Positions 1-11,508 of a stretch of DNA of 64,000 bases are shown here, in pieces (within the stretch, counting starts at the first letter, position 1; each line of letters begins with the position of its first letter). The DNA is from Trichopria drosophilae. Its lineage: Eukaryota; Arthropoda; Insecta; Hymenoptera; Diapriidae. The position numbers and the translations under genes are program-made. Where the stretch lies: NCBI GenBank assembly GCA_030407085.1, contig CM059582.1:212247001-212311000 (forward strand), given 5' to 3'. Below the pieces are notes generated by a model, which was not told the DNA's origin, ran no database searches, and saw nothing but the letters and a program-made list of their open reading frames with translations.

Positions 1-1719
1 ACCGTCCACCTCTTGGGTGATGACCGCGCCGATCGCGAAGTCACTCGCGTCCGTCTGGATCGTGAAGGGTGCATCGAAATTTGGGCGGGTGAGGATTGGA
101 GTATGGGTAAGGGAGTCACGGAGGGACTCAAAAGCAGACTGCTGCTCCGGACCCCAGACCCAGGGAGTGTTTTTCATCAGGAGTTTAGTTAGCGGGATAC
201 GATCTCGCGAAAAGTCTGGGAGGAACCGCGAGTACCACCCCACCATGCCCATAAAGCGTCGTAGCTGTTTGAGATTAGTGGGGAATGGAAATTCGAGTAC
301 GGGGGCGACCTTATCCGGATCAGTCTTTAATCCGTCGCGATTTAATACGAAACCGAGGTATTTCACCTCCTCCCGGAAAAATTCACTCTTTTCCAAATTC
401 AACTCTAGACCGGCTTTCCGCAGACTGGTCAGGACAAGTTCTAAATAGCGGAAGTGGTCCTCCTCATCGTCCGTGGCGATGATAATATCATCGAGGTACG
501 CGAATACGTGGGGTTCCCACGCGGGATCGATGAGTCGGTCCACCAATCGCTGAAACGCCGCCGGTGCGTTGGTGAGGCCGAAGGGCATGCGCCTAAACTG
601 AAACAATCCGCGACCGGGGACGGCGAAAGCGGTGACGGGCCGGCTGCCAGGCTCTACCGGTACTTGAAAGTACGCCTGGCTGAGATCGAGCGTGGTGATG
701 CACTGGGCACGACTCAACCCCGATAGAATCCGGTCCATCGAGGGGAGAGAATATGCATCTTTCCTCGTTACCTTATTGACGTCTCGGAAGTCGACGCAAA
801 ATCGAAACGTCCCATTCGACTTCCGGACAATAACGGGGTTACTCATCCAGGGGCTCGCAGAACGCTCGATGATGCCGTCGTCCAGCATCTCATCGACTGC
901 GTCCTGGGCCACCTTCAACATATAGGGAGACAGTAAACGAGCCTTCTGGCGAATAGGGGGATGACCCTGTACGTCGATGGTGTGTTGCGTGAGACGCGTT
1001 ACACCGATCGTAGGGGTCCTATTCGCGGGATAGTAACGGTTAAGCAACCTCCTTAGCCGTGGAGCAGCTTCTTTGGAGGGGGGAACCAAGCCAGCGCACT
1101 CATCTACTGCTTGGGCCATTAACGGGATACTGGCGTCCGTTAGCGAGTGGGGGGTACCTATTCGACTACTCCACGAATTGCTATCCGTGTCTAACTTGAG
1201 ACCGAATAACCGCATGAAATCCATACCCAATACACAGGCATAATGGATGGGGGCAACCCGCATGTCAAAACTCTTGGTTTGACCATCTAGAGTCATCGCG
1301 AGGGTGACGATACCGTCCAGGGGGACTACCGCCCCATTCGCGACCTTAACCTGTTCTTCGCTGGGTCTCAAGAACGGGGAGACGACCTCGCGACATGCAA
1401 CCCCTAAATACGATCGCGAAGCTCCCATATCTACAAGGGCCCTTATAACCTTCCCGTTTAAGGCAAGACGTAAGTGGGGACGCGGATCGGAGTCTACAAT
1501 TTCGAGATTATTTTTACGGGATTCGGTGGATGCAGAGCTTTTATTTGCTACTGGGGGAGTACGACGGGTGGAAGACCGCTGTACGGCAGCAGAATAACTC
1601 GTAAGTGCGGTCTTTTCACCGGCAGCTTTGCTAGCCGTATCCCGCGACTGGAGGGGGCGTGAAGACCGGTGTGCTACGGGGGGTCTCGGGGACACCGTCC
1701 CCCCCTTTAGCAGTTTCCC
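1..1719 (-). CDS. pol: Ty3/gypsy pol (protease, RT, RNase H), partial
   Basis: Retrotransposon polyprotein that cleaves itself and copies element RNA into DNA in cytoplasmic particles. The minus frame is open from the gag-pol frameshift (GGG codon at 1719) to the window edge. The aspartic-protease motif is DMGAS near 1425-1440, with Met where DTGA/S is usual. The RT shows FCVDFRDVNKV, LDLSQAYFQVP, MPFGLTNAPAAFQ and the catalytic YLDD (about 485-500). RNase H begins with QTDASDFAIGAVI near 20-60. This order (PR-RT-RH) and these motifs are those of Ty3/gypsy (Metaviridae). The frame is -1 to gag, and there is no pol start codon of its own, so expression should be by ribosomal frameshifting. No stop codon interrupts about 570 codons. 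Integrase is beyond the edge. Confidence 0.93.
1688..1719 (-). promoter_or_regulatory. -1 ribosomal frameshift signal (GGGAAAC + hairpin)
   Basis: Positions 1719-1713 read G GGA AAC in the gag frame, the canonical X XXY YYZ slippery heptamer, two codons before the gag stop (TAA, 1709-1707). After a 10-nt spacer comes a perfect 6-bp hairpin, GGGGAC-ggt-GTCCCC (1702-1688). Further G-run/C-run pairing (seven G against six C) could extend it or form a pseudoknot. Slipping by -1 enters the open pol frame exactly. Confidence 0.8.
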
Positions 1720-3533
1720 GACCTTTTACGCGCGCACGCCGGACAGTTATTTGCATCTCGGCCTGGGTAGCCGCAGATGCGACAGAAGTACCCCAATGGG
1801 TGGGGGCACTCGCGATACACGTGACCCGACTGTTTGCAATTGTAGCAGCGGACGGGATTACGTGCCGGAGGTGACGTGGTCACCGGGGGTGGAGGTCGCC
1901 TTGGCGCCACGTCCATCAGACGAGGTAGCCGTTGGGACGGGGGCGTACTAGAAATTCCCGAAGGTTTACGCGGCGGTGGGGGTTTTACCGAAGGGGGTTG
2001 TCTTGGAGCTCTGGGGCTCACGGCCCGCACTACCGGCGCAGCTTCCTCACCCATGGGGGAGGGCGGCTGCAAGGGCGCCGGGGCGGCGGATTCCTTCAGG
2101 GCCGGCTTGACGGTGGGAGTCGCAAGGGCCAGCTTCTCCTTTCCCCGCTTCGTCTTCGGCGTATATGCAAAAGCGGGGAACGCCGATTGATAGGCCGCGG
2201 GAGGGGGCCGATATACCCTCTCCTGATTTGCGGCCCCTTCCACTTGTCTACCAATTCTCAATAGGTCGGCAAAATCGGACACGGAGTCACGTTCGATTTT
2301 TCGTGCGAGACCGGGGCGCAGATTCTGTACCGCGATATCTAACTGTTCCTCTAGAGCCGGTGGGAACGTGAGTAGCTTAAAAAGACTGCGTAGGGAGACT
2401 AAATACTCGCGTATGGGTTCTTCGGGCCCTTGGGTACGCAGGGTAATCTCCCGTTTGATGCTGGCTTCCAGGTGGCGTTGACCAAAAGCATCGCGGAAAT
2501 ACCGCACGAAGCCGGAGTAGGTGCTCCAACTGGCTTTTTCCACCCGGTACCAATTAAGGGCCGATCCCCTAAATGCTTCGGGTAGGGCGCGCAGGAGGTC
2601 CTCCTCGGTCAGATCCCGACTGGTGACGTATTCACCTAACTTGACGAGGAATTCCTCTGCATCTTCCCCCTCCTCCCCTGAATAGCGTGGCCCATGCGTC
2701 CTCCAGTGTTCGATCGCGGTTTTGTGCCAACGAACGCCGGACATTGACAGGCTGGGGTTGAATGACCCTCCTGCGTGGGACGCATTGCCATCGACGTGAT
2801 GAGAGGAGTGGGGGTGGCCGACCCGAGTGCTATTATAGCGAGGTTGGTGAGGCGACAAATCATACGTGAGATCTGCCGGGAAGTGCACACTCGACGAACC
2901 GGCGGTTGAGCGACGAGGTGGGGGTTGGCGCGTTGCCAATGGACGAAAGGGGTCCACGTGACGCACGCCGACATTATCGCGAGGTGGGGGGCCGAAAATA
3001 CCCGCCCGTGAGGGTTGAGGCTCCCCCTGTACTCCACTCGAGGCGGTGCTCGGTCGGAAAGGGTCCCGTGACCCACCGTGTGCAGGGTCATTACCGATTA
3101 ACCGATTCGACGGGTTATGACCCTCTAGTTGAGTGTCGTCTTCGCGGCGGTCGTCGCTAGGGGGGACTACGGACGCATAATGGGTTCGACCGGCCGGGTA
3201 CGTGGAGGTGTCCGCCACCGGGAACCGGAAACTCTCCTCCTCTCCGAATGAGATAGGGTCCCGATAATAGGCGCGTGATCGGTCCGACGGTAACCCGTCG
3301 GCAAACGCGAAGGCTCCTAGGCGAGACGTCGGCGGGAGCTCCACGTGACCCGGGTAGGTCGCACTCATCGAGTCGCCCAAAACGGTCCCTATTATGGGAC
3401 AACCTACCGCCTCGGACAACGTAAAGGGGGGTTGACCGACGCGTCCGTCCGTACTAGCGTTCCATTCGACCGGGGTATCCGGGAATCGCCGCAAAATGGT
3501 GTATCGCACCAGCCGATCCCGGATTACCTCCAC
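1707..3533 (-). CDS. gag: Ty3/gypsy gag (capsid and zinc knuckles)
   Basis: Structural protein that packages element RNA. The 608 residues as called begin at a GTG. The frame is in fact open up to 3737, and the first in-frame ATG is at 3368. A proline-rich N-terminal half is followed by a Retrotrans_gag-type capsid domain around residues 280-440 (features WYRVE, FVRYFRDAF, REYLVSLRSLF). A basic proline-rich linker follows, then two knuckles. The first is a proper CX2CX4HX4C (563-576). The second (584-597) has Arg in the His position, so it may bind zinc poorly. The sequence upstream of the GTG in this frame (to 3737) resembles a helical gag N terminus, so the true start is probably upstream and needs a frame change. 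Confidence 0.9.
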   Translation of the reverse strand: MEVIRDRLVRYTILRRFPDTPVEWNASTDGRVGQPPFTLSEAVGCPIIGTVLGDSMSATYPGHVELPPTSRLGAFAFADGLPSDRSRAYYRDPISFGEEESFRFPVADTSTYPAGRTHYASVVPPSDDRREDDTQLEGHNPSNRLIGNDPAHGGSRDPFRPSTASSGVQGEPQPSRAGIFGPPPRDNVGVRHVDPFRPLATRQPPPRRSTAGSSSVHFPADLTYDLSPHQPRYNSTRVGHPHSSHHVDGNASHAGGSFNPSLSMSGVRWHKTAIEHWRTHGPRYSGEEGEDAEEFLVKLGEYVTSRDLTEEDLLRALPEAFRGSALNWYRVEKASWSTYSGFVRYFRDAFGQRHLEASIKREITLRTQGPEEPIREYLVSLRSLFKLLTFPPALEEQLDIAVQNLRPGLARKIERDSVSDFADLLRIGRQVEGAANQERVYRPPPAAYQSAFPAFAYTPKTKRGKEKLALATPTVKPALKESAAPAPLQPPSPMGEEAAPVVRAVSPRAPRQPPSVKPPPPRKPSGISSTPPSQRLPRLMDVAPRRPPPPVTTSPPARNPVRCYNCKQSGHVYRECPHPLGYFCRICGYPGRDANNCPACARKRSGNC

Positions 3534-3567
3534 TGATCCGGCGATCAGGAGTTCAGCCTTATCGCAT

Positions 3568-3804
3568 CTACCGATAAGGTCGCGTAGGTCGACGATTCGA
3601 TCGACCTCCGCGCGTATTGCCGCGATTTGGGCAAAACTGGCGATTTGCCGCCCCGCCGCGCGTGACGTTAGTCGCGGTAGCCGAAAATGCCACGGGTGTC
3701 GTCGTAATTGCCGGGTGTCCCGAGGTAGTGGTGGGGGTTACCACCGTTAGCGTGGGCACCACCGTTGCCGGGGGGCTAGTGGGGGTGGATAGCAAGGTAT
3801 CCAT
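3568..3804 (-). pseudogene. Probable gag N terminus in a shifted frame
   Basis: A 78-codon ATG-initiated frame (Thr/Pro/Val-rich, beginning MDTLLSTPTSPP) lies just before gag. The gag frame itself is open to 3737 but has no ATG upstream of 3368. One single-base indel between about 3640 and 3740 would connect the two, so I read this as the original gag start displaced by a frameshift, real or an assembly error. It could also be an unrelated leader ORF. Confidence 0.5.
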
Positions 3805-5835
3805 TGTCCCGAACTAAACTATAAAAAGAAGTCGCGAAAAAGAAGAAAAAGTTCGGACGCTCCTCAAGGTCACCGCGCAGTTCGAGTTTCTACGTCGAGC
3901 TGCCGGATTCGTAAACCGAACGACCGGTGGTCCAACTTTTGCAAGATAACGAATACGAAACCCAAAGAAAAAAAAGAAAAAGAAAATTCGGCTTTGCTGA
4001 TAGGGGTTTAAACCCGATATCTGGTGCGCAGGGAACGCGTTACTCACGTTACCACAAAAAAAAAACCAAAAACAACAAAAAAAGGAATTTTAAGGGGAGG
4101 AAATGTAATTCAGGCCTCCGCGTACCTATTGCCCAAAACTCTCAAAAATAGGCGTAGCATAAGTGCGAGGGCACATGCAAAAACACCCAAAAAGTCGCAA
4201 AAGAAAAAGAAGAAGGGGGGGGAATTTTTCCCAGCTGCCCCAACCTTTTTTAATTACCGGTTCTCGCGACCGTTATCTGTCACAGTCAACGCCTAGACAC
4301 TGGTTGCAATAATCCAAACCGCGGAGGGTAGGGGATCGCGCATCGCGATAGGACGGGGGTTGTAGAAAATTCTTCGGGTCGCTGCACTGGTACATACAAT
4401 ATACATATATATAGATATCAATTATATTAATTATATTAATTATCTTATTGCATAATATATCTAAATCGAAATTTATTTCGACTCAGTTGCAGGAGCTGCG
4501 TGTCTCTCTCTGGTTTACTGCAAGGGGAGGGGGAAATCCTGTACCTGAAATCGCGAAAGTCAAAACGAAAGAAGTTAAACGTTTTAAATTGAATCTACCA
4601 ATCTAACTTAACTTTTCCGGGGGAGTTGCTATTAAACCGGAAAACGGAACAAAACCTCACATTTCGTTGAACTTAACTTCGTTCCTCACTAGTATGAAAC
4701 AAATCAAAAATTTTCTGAAGTTTCCTAAAATTAAGTTGAATCTGGAAAACTAGATCAGAATTGAAAAGAAAGCTTATTCCGATAAAAAGAGTTCTAAGTT
4801 CCGTAACCGACTCTAATTAGTGAAATAATATTTTAAGTTTCAAATTACTAAATATTATAGAAGAGTCTCGAAAAATAACTGAAAAAATACGTTATTTATT
4901 TCCCGGTATTTTTAGATATTAATTATCCCAGGGACGACAGTATTTATTTAGGCCAACGTAATCTGCCCGTAGGGGGGTACGGGGGGAAACCGTAGAGAGA
5001 ATAATAAATGCTGAAAAAGTAAACACAAGTATACATTCATATTATTCATGCAACGAATTATTATTACAATCATAAATCTACATAGCAATATTCAGGGGGA
5101 TTGATTGGGAAGAAATGTAAACAAGGTCGTTCCCGAGAATTTCTCGGAATACGCTGAAAAGAAATCTATTGTTTCCTGACGCAAGTTGCGGCTTTGTTAT
5201 TGTTTACAAAGCTCACAACTAATTTACTGGAGATTAACTTTATTTATTTTCGAAGTTGTTTTCCATTTCTGAAAAGTGATTATCGTTAAGATATACAACT
5301 TCCAAATAATATCAAATAATTACTTATTTTCAAACGGTGCAAAAATTCAAATTTGATTATTTATTTACGCCAAAAATTTTTTGAACATGACAAACGGTTT
5401 GAATTCAAACACCAACGAGAAAATATATCTTTATAACTTCAAAAAAAAAATTCAAATTGATATTGCTTTATTGCGCGATTAATATTTCATGATTCCCGGA
5501 ATCGTTTCGGGACGACAAGGCGGACGTCGTATGACGTCACGCTATTCCCAGGCCAACTTCTTGGGCTCGGAATCGGTATTGCTGATGGAGAGGAGTAGCG
5601 AGGGAAATTTGAAGGACGGGAGAGGAAACACATAAAATACAATTATTTATCTTAATAATCTAATACTTAAGATCAATTCTTACGCTAAGGGCAAAAGAAG
5701 GGGCGCGAACAATACAGCCGGAACTGAGAAACGCGAAACTCAAACGGACTTCTCCGGCGAACTTCCCCAATACAAATTTCCAATTTCGCGAAACACAAAA
5801 AATTGTTCACAATTTTTGGGAAATCTTTTTAGATA
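3805..5835 (-). other. Leader region between PBS and gag
   Basis: About 2 kb with no supportable gene. It contains A-rich patches (3965-4240), a GC-rich patch with runs of G (4310-4375), an AT-rich centre and another GC patch at 5495-5620. An older insertion inside the leader is possible, but I could not find its ends. Confidence 0.5.
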
Positions 5836-5853
5836 TCCCCACCAGGGATGCCA
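5836..5853 (-). promoter_or_regulatory. Primer-binding site
   Basis: Minus strand reads TGGCATCCCTGGTGGGGA, starting three bases inside the LTR end. The TGG start matches the CCA end of a tRNA. I cannot name the tRNA with confidence. Confidence 0.7.
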
Positions 5854-5856
5854 TTT

Positions 5857-6771
5857 TGTAATATTGTTTTTCCGCGTAAGGGGAAAACGAAAAATTAAAC
5901 TCGTACACCAATTTCTTTTTCTAAAATCGAACTAATTTATTATAATTCCTTGACAAGGGTTCAAATCTCGCGAAGGGGATAGTTCATTACAATGGACCGG
6001 AGGGAATACCCGAGCACACAAAAGAAACTACAAAATACGAATCGCAACACCACGAAGAGGGGGAAAAAAAAGAGGTTTTCTCGAGTGGACCACGGAGGGT
6101 TTTCACCACCGCACATGAAAGTTTATGGCCCTATGGGCGACTCACTGTGTGTTGTGCGCACGCTGGGAATGACGTCGGATGTCCCGGGATCCGACTGGAG
6201 CCGCTGCAGGGTCTTTGACCGAAGGTGATGGTCGTCTTGCTGGATCTTGGCCTCCGACACGAGGTTCCCAGAGAACACCTTTGGGCTTCTTATTTGAGAT
6301 TTCACACACGCTCGCAGTATTCAGTTCGATGTCGCGCACCACTTCGACTACTCGGCGAATCGTATACGCTGTCCGTCCTATCTCACGGTCCGCGACAGAA
6401 TCGCCTCTTCTTCCTTCTCCTGGTCCGTCCAAGCGCCACCTTGGGGTCCTAGAGGCTGGGGGTGATCCGTGAGAGGGGGGAGCAGCGTGACGGTCGCGCG
6501 GCCCGCACGTACCGGCTTCTCCTTCGGAGAGAGAGGGAGAGAGAGAGATACGTAAGTCACAAAATCGGCTCTCGGCTTTAGTCGCCTCCGTCTGTGGGGA
6601 AGGAACTCCCGACGACGACTGAATAGAGGAGCGACGGCGGGGAGGTCTGAGCCTCCATAGCGTGTATCCCCGGTACGGCGGGCGAGAGCAGCGGCGAATA
6701 GGGGGAATGGTTCCCCCGGAACGCTCTCCCCCGGCTAGAGTTAACGGCTCGATTAGTGACTACGTCATACA
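5857..6771 (-). repeat. 5' LTR of the gypsy element
   Basis: Minus strand begins TGTATGACG at 6771 and ends CAATATTACA at 5857, giving TGTA...TACA ends and 915 bp, directly followed by the PBS. The middle is GC-rich (6200-6700) in an otherwise AT-rich setting. Several short ORFs inside are on both strands and unconvincing. Confidence 0.75.
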
Positions 6772-6987
6772 ATAATTAGATAATAAGAGTTGCAAGATGG
6801 AGCCAAGTGAATAAGCTGGTAAAGCATAACCTGTTTAAAAAGAAGGCAGTGTACAGGACTGTTCAACAACCTAACAGAAATATATTCTGGTATATTGATG
6901 AACAAATCCGAAAACTCCGCAACAATTTGTTTTTCTAAATAATAATTGAAATCATACAATAAAAAGTAATGTATAAAAATTAAATAA

Positions 6988-7025
<38 letters not shown>

Positions 7026-7263
7026 ATTCAGTTGAGAGATTACAAATTTCAAGAACAACTGCATGAAAATACTAACTTGTAAAACTAACATAGACTAACA
7101 ATAGCTCAAAATATAAAACAAAATAATGATTATCAAACATACGCATGATGCATGATCAAAACAATAATTGAAGAATGACGGATTCAAATGAAGAAAAGCT
7201 CAACAATGTTAAATACAAAATACTTCTAATCAAGGAAAAGAAAGAAAACTCATACAAATGAGA

Positions 7264-7620
7264 TAAGAAAACTCGCCGTTAAGTTAGGCTTGCCACAATA
7301 TGGTGGAGAGCGAGTTAAATAAATACTCATAAGATTAAAAGTATTTCTAAGTTACAAATGACATTAGAAAACTCGCCGTTAAGTTAGGCTTGCCACAATT
7401 TGGTGGAGAGCGAGATGTCATATACTTAGGGAAAATTCATTGATGAGTTTGATATTCATACATTTGAGGTTGTTAATCCTTCAATTAATAAAATGAAAAA
7501 TATTTCTAAGTTACAAACGACATAAGAAAACTCGCCGTTAAGTTAGGCTTGCCACAATTTGGTGGAGAGCGAGATGTCATATACTTAGGAAAAATTCATT
7601 AATAAGTTTGATATTCATTC
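7264..7620 (+). repeat. Three copies of a CTCGCC...GGCGAG-type unit
   Basis: A 48-bp core (CTCGCCGTTAAGTTAGGC ... TGGTGGAGAGCGAG) occurs at about 7272-7314, 7372-7414 and 7529-7571. Copies 2 and 3 share about 120 bp, including flanks (TATTTCTAAGTTACAAA before, ATGTCATATACTTAGG after). The core is far more GC-rich than its surroundings and ends in CTCGC/GCGAG inverted bases, with a CCAC/GTGG pair inside, so it could fold. Confidence 0.85.
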
Positions 7621-7795
7621 AATGGAAATTCTAAAAATATTAATAATTTACATATCTTAATAGAATATTTTCCATAGTTATATATAATAAATTATTTGAA
7701 AATTGATTTATAAAATATCAGCAAAAATAAATTTTAATGTTTACCAAAAATAACTTGCACAACTAACCCATTAACCATTGATGTTACCTTGAAAA

Positions 7796-7860
7796 CACAC
7801 ACCCACATAATAAAAACACACACCCACATAATAAAAACACACATATAAATACACATATTC
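7796..7860. repeat. ACACACCCACATAATAAAA microsatellite
   Basis: Two perfect 21-bp units and a partial third. Confidence 0.85.
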
Positions 7861-8292
7861 CTTATATTAATTTTCCACAAAACTGCACATACGCACTATT
7901 AACCACAAAGTCTTGTAACAACATGACCAAACTTTAAGCTGGCTGCATACTAACTAACGCTTTAAAAGAATTGAAAACAAAAATTGAAATAAAAGGGAAT
8001 GCCAATCTGCTTTTATACCTCTTATCAAACTTATGAAGGTGTCTGGTATACATAAAAACATTCCATCCAAAGTAAACTTATATATTCATTCACTCGAAAC
8101 AAACACATTTTGACACATTCTTTATGACACACACATCGACCTTTTTAATAATATGTATGTACTTAACTTTTCTCATCAAATGTACAAACGTCGATAAGAA
8201 ATGTATTTATGTCTGTATGATCATCAAAAATTTAACAACCAATTGTAAAACCGCAATAATACATGCGACAGTTGGAGGACCAACTTTTAACT

Positions 8293-10020
8293 AAGAGGGG
8301 GGGGGGGTGTCACGTTCCACGTAACATGTCAACAATTAATAAAACTGTTTAATATAATTTTTATAAATCTTATACGTTTAAAAATTATTTCCAATAAAGC
8401 AAGCTACGAACGCGTAAAAGAATGCGTAATCGAAGGCGTAATGTAATCCTTTGATAAGGAAGCACCAACATAGTGTTCCCATGTGCATACAATTTAATTT
8501 TATTGATTATTTCGTATTTATAAATCAACCAATGAAAAGTAAAATACATGTAGATGTTGATTTCCTAATTGTCAAAACATTTTTATACATTGATATACGA
8601 CTATTTTTATTCTTAAAACATTAAAATGCATCACCCAAAGAAATTATAAATAAACAATATATTCCTTATAACAAATGGGAAATTAATATTTTTATTGTTG
8701 ATAATGATCATTCATACGAAATAATTATTAATAATTGTATTAATATATATATAAAAGAAGGAAATCTTACAGCCATATCAACAAACAATCTCAAAAAATA
8801 ATGTAAAATTATATTATTCATAATTTATAATCTCAGGAAAATTTAAGACTCAAATGCATCAGTAATATTAGTATCATGACTAATAAAAATTATATTAAAT
8901 GTAATTATTGTAAAGTTATACAAAAATTTATGAAACTATAACTGTAAATTATTAAATTTCAAAATTATTCCGAATCTTTATATATCAAACAAATGTAAAA
9001 TTCTTAAGCTTAGTCATTTTATTTAAATAACTTCAGTTCTATAAATGCTAGAACTTTCATTCATTTTTGTATAAACTGATACGAAACAATTGTACAACAA
9101 TCAACAAAAATATTAAGAGAAAATTTATTGCAACATCAAGAATTTCAATATTAGCAGAAAAACGTTCACAAATTGTCACTTGATCTACCCTCCTCGAACC
9201 AGACACCCTCGCTTCCCAGTCCGAAGCTTTTCCTCGGTGGGGCAGGCAGTATAAATAAACCTATGGACACGCTGGAAAGACAGACTTAATTGTTTTCTCA
9301 CTTAAGGTGCAGCGAAACAGTTAAAAATCTCAAAACAGTTCTCTCACTTTGGTGCAGCGGAACTTTCACATCATTCTCAGTTCTCTCACTTTGGTGCAGC
9401 AGAACCATCATCATCATCATTCACAGTTCCCTCGCTTTTGGTGCTGCAGAACTGATCACTAGCTAAAACATCAACATCAGCCACCAAGCGGAATTGTTCT
9501 AATTACGCATATTCAATCAACGCCAGATTTTGTAAAAAGTGAGTATTAATAAAACCTGTAAACCCTTCTTTAATAACAACCTTTCCCTAAAACAAATTAA
9601 AACCCTCCGAAAAAATGAATCATTTATTGATGCTTAGGCATTAATTTTATTTTGATAATTTAAATTTTGTTTGAGACGAACGTATTAATCCCTTTATATA
9701 TCACATTTTCTTTTAATTATTAAACAAAGGAAGAAAGGGATAATACCTTAGGGACAATATTTTTTTCTTTAGTAATCGTAGTGAGTTGACTAACATCTTG
9801 GTGTTAGCCGACAGACTAGGATTAATAGGGACAGTTAGGTATTTAAATAGTTCTTATCTTCTTATTTATTTTAATAAAAAATGTATTATCCCCAATTACA
9901 TATAAAAATATATAAATAAATATAAAACAATTTCCTTATTACTTAAATTTTTCCTCAACTAACACTCACCCAAAAATCATCATAGCGGTTATTAGCTATT
10001 CTATTTTTGTCATTGTTACA
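8293..10020 (+). mobile_element. Putative LTR with preceding polypurine tract
   Basis: AAGAGG plus a G run (8293-8307) directly precedes TGTCACGTTCC (8308), the classic polypurine-tract/3' LTR junction. A TATA box, a repeated leader and AATAAA-like signals follow. One possible 3' end is TTGTTACA at 10020, but that site also looks like a splice acceptor. No internal coding region is visible upstream, so this could instead be a host promoter that happens to follow a G run. Confidence 0.4.
9250..9541 (+). promoter_or_regulatory. TATA box, repeated leader and splice donor
   Basis: TATAAATA is at 9250-9257. It is followed by four degenerate copies of CTCTCACTTTGGTGCAGCGG (near 9294, 9339, 9380 and 9426), a CATCAT microsatellite, and the donor AAAAA|GTGAGT at 9538/9539. 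The longest ORF here is trivial, so the first exon would be non-coding. Confidence 0.5.
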
Positions 10021-10204
10021 GTAAAATCCAAATGTCCACCTGAGCCATCCACCGGGAAACTAACTGATTATTTACCACTCCAACATCCATTTCTGTATCC
10101 AATTTAATAATTTATTGTAAATTAATAAATAAATAAATGAAATAAGATTAAGATTAGTCCATTAAATTTTGGTTACATTTATCTATCCATTCTTCTCAAC
10201 ACAG

Positions 10205-10272
10205 TAGCCCTCGTTCGCCAAAAGAACTTTAGGATTAACCAGTTGGTTAATTCGACCCCTTGCTTGATCGAA
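10205..10272 (+). other. Candidate internal exon
   Basis: A good acceptor (TTCTTCTCAACACAG) and a perfect donor (AAG|GTAAGT) bracket 68 bp with one open frame (ALVRQKNFRINQLVNSTPCL...). It may belong with the TATA-driven leader at 9250-9538. No start codon or later exon was found, and the function is unknown. Confidence 0.3.
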
Positions 10273-10487
10273 GGTAAGTTTTACTAATTTCGGTCATAAC
10301 ATTAGGATATAAAGGGAAATTAAAAAGTAGGAAGTAAATTTATAATATATGATATCAATATTTACTGTATGCATGTTTCTGTGTGGACGATGCGTGATGC
10401 GAGTGCGCATGTTAGCGATTTCAAATTGATGGGAATTCTAGCAGTCTCTCAAGTTGTGCGTTCAAGTAACCAAGAGCGTCCCGCATG

Positions 10488-10812
10488 GAAAAATATATAT
10501 CCGAAAGATATATCCTGAGATATATCCTGGAAATATGCGATATATATATCTAACATATAAATCGATAGGGTTGGCATATATGCAAGATATATCCGACTTA
10601 TATGGCGGATAGTATACTTTTTGCCGAATTTATATATCTCAGGATATATCCAATCATACATATGTAATATATCCGAGATATATCCCATTTATAACTCACA
10701 AAACAAATTTTTCGCAGATGTAAGATATATTCGGTTAATATCCAATATATATAAAAAAAAAACATTTTCCGTATATGTGAGATATATCTCACTTATATCC
10801 CATATAGAAGAA
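10488..10812. repeat. GATATATC-rich palindromic block
   Basis: Self-complementary ATATATCC/GGATATAT and GAGATATATC motifs recur about 15 times over 325 bp, giving spurious ORFs on both strands. The ends of a discrete element are not clear. Confidence 0.7.
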
Positions 10813-11508
10813 ATAAACAGTTTTCCAGTAGCTCTTTGAGAATATTGCCCAAATGCACTCATGTGTCTTGTGTATAATAGTAGTAGTATTTTATCGTATC
10901 TATTTTTCTTGTGTATATCTTAGGTGTATTGTCCCTATGTGCAGACAACTTTTCTGAATTTTTCCTGGGCGACTTTTCTGCATTCGTAAAATATATCTGA
11001 CGATGAAGCAATACCTACCTTCACGCATACCATTTTCCTTTTTACGTTATAGGAAGACTTATACAGAATTCCGTAGTCACTAATCATTAGCCGTATCCTT
11101 TTATGCAAAGATCAGAATTGCACAGATCATAGAAACCACTATAAATTCATTCAAGTCTGAGGAGTTGATTCATCGACCGCCAACCTATCCATAAACTTTA
11201 CACACTCGTTTTTACTTTACACATCGAAAACCGTTGCGTAAATAATATTTCGATATTTGTACTTTACGCACACGAACTTGTATCGAAAACTACTATATTA
11301 TAAGATTCATCTGCCAAATTTCATTCTGGTATGGAACATTTTTTATAGAAATTTTCAGAAGTAAACTGTGAGAATAATCGCTACAAAGTGTCACGAACGT
11401 ATAATAAACAGTGTATCTGTATACAAGTGACGTACATTCTTCAGGGTTCGTTAGACTTAGAGGTAATATAAAAATGCAATAGCGTTTCCAATGTTTATTA
11501 TAAACAAT
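10813..11508. other. No gene recognised
   Basis: AT-rich unique-looking sequence without a supportable ORF or repeat. Confidence 0.5.

Larger units (their letters stand above)
1..6771 (-). mobile_element. Ty3/gypsy LTR retrotransposon, 5' part
   Basis: Read on the minus strand the order is LTR (6771-5857), primer-binding site (5853-5836), leader, gag, a -1 frameshift site and pol, which runs off the window at position 1. Protease, reverse transcriptase and the start of RNase H are all in one open frame, so the copy looks young or well preserved apart from a probable frame break near the gag N terminus. Integrase and the other LTR lie outside the window, so LTR identity and target-site duplication cannot be checked. 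Confidence 0.9.
6772..8292. other. AT-rich intergenic DNA
   Basis: No gene is supportable. A run of 34 A residues (6991-7024) could be the tail of an unrecognised retroposed sequence. The rest is low-complexity AT DNA plus the two repeats listed separately. Confidence 0.6.

Noticed and set aside
10449..10839. ORFs in the GATATATC block
   Set aside because: Present on both strands because the sequence is self-complementary; Tyr/Ile-rich peptides are artefacts.
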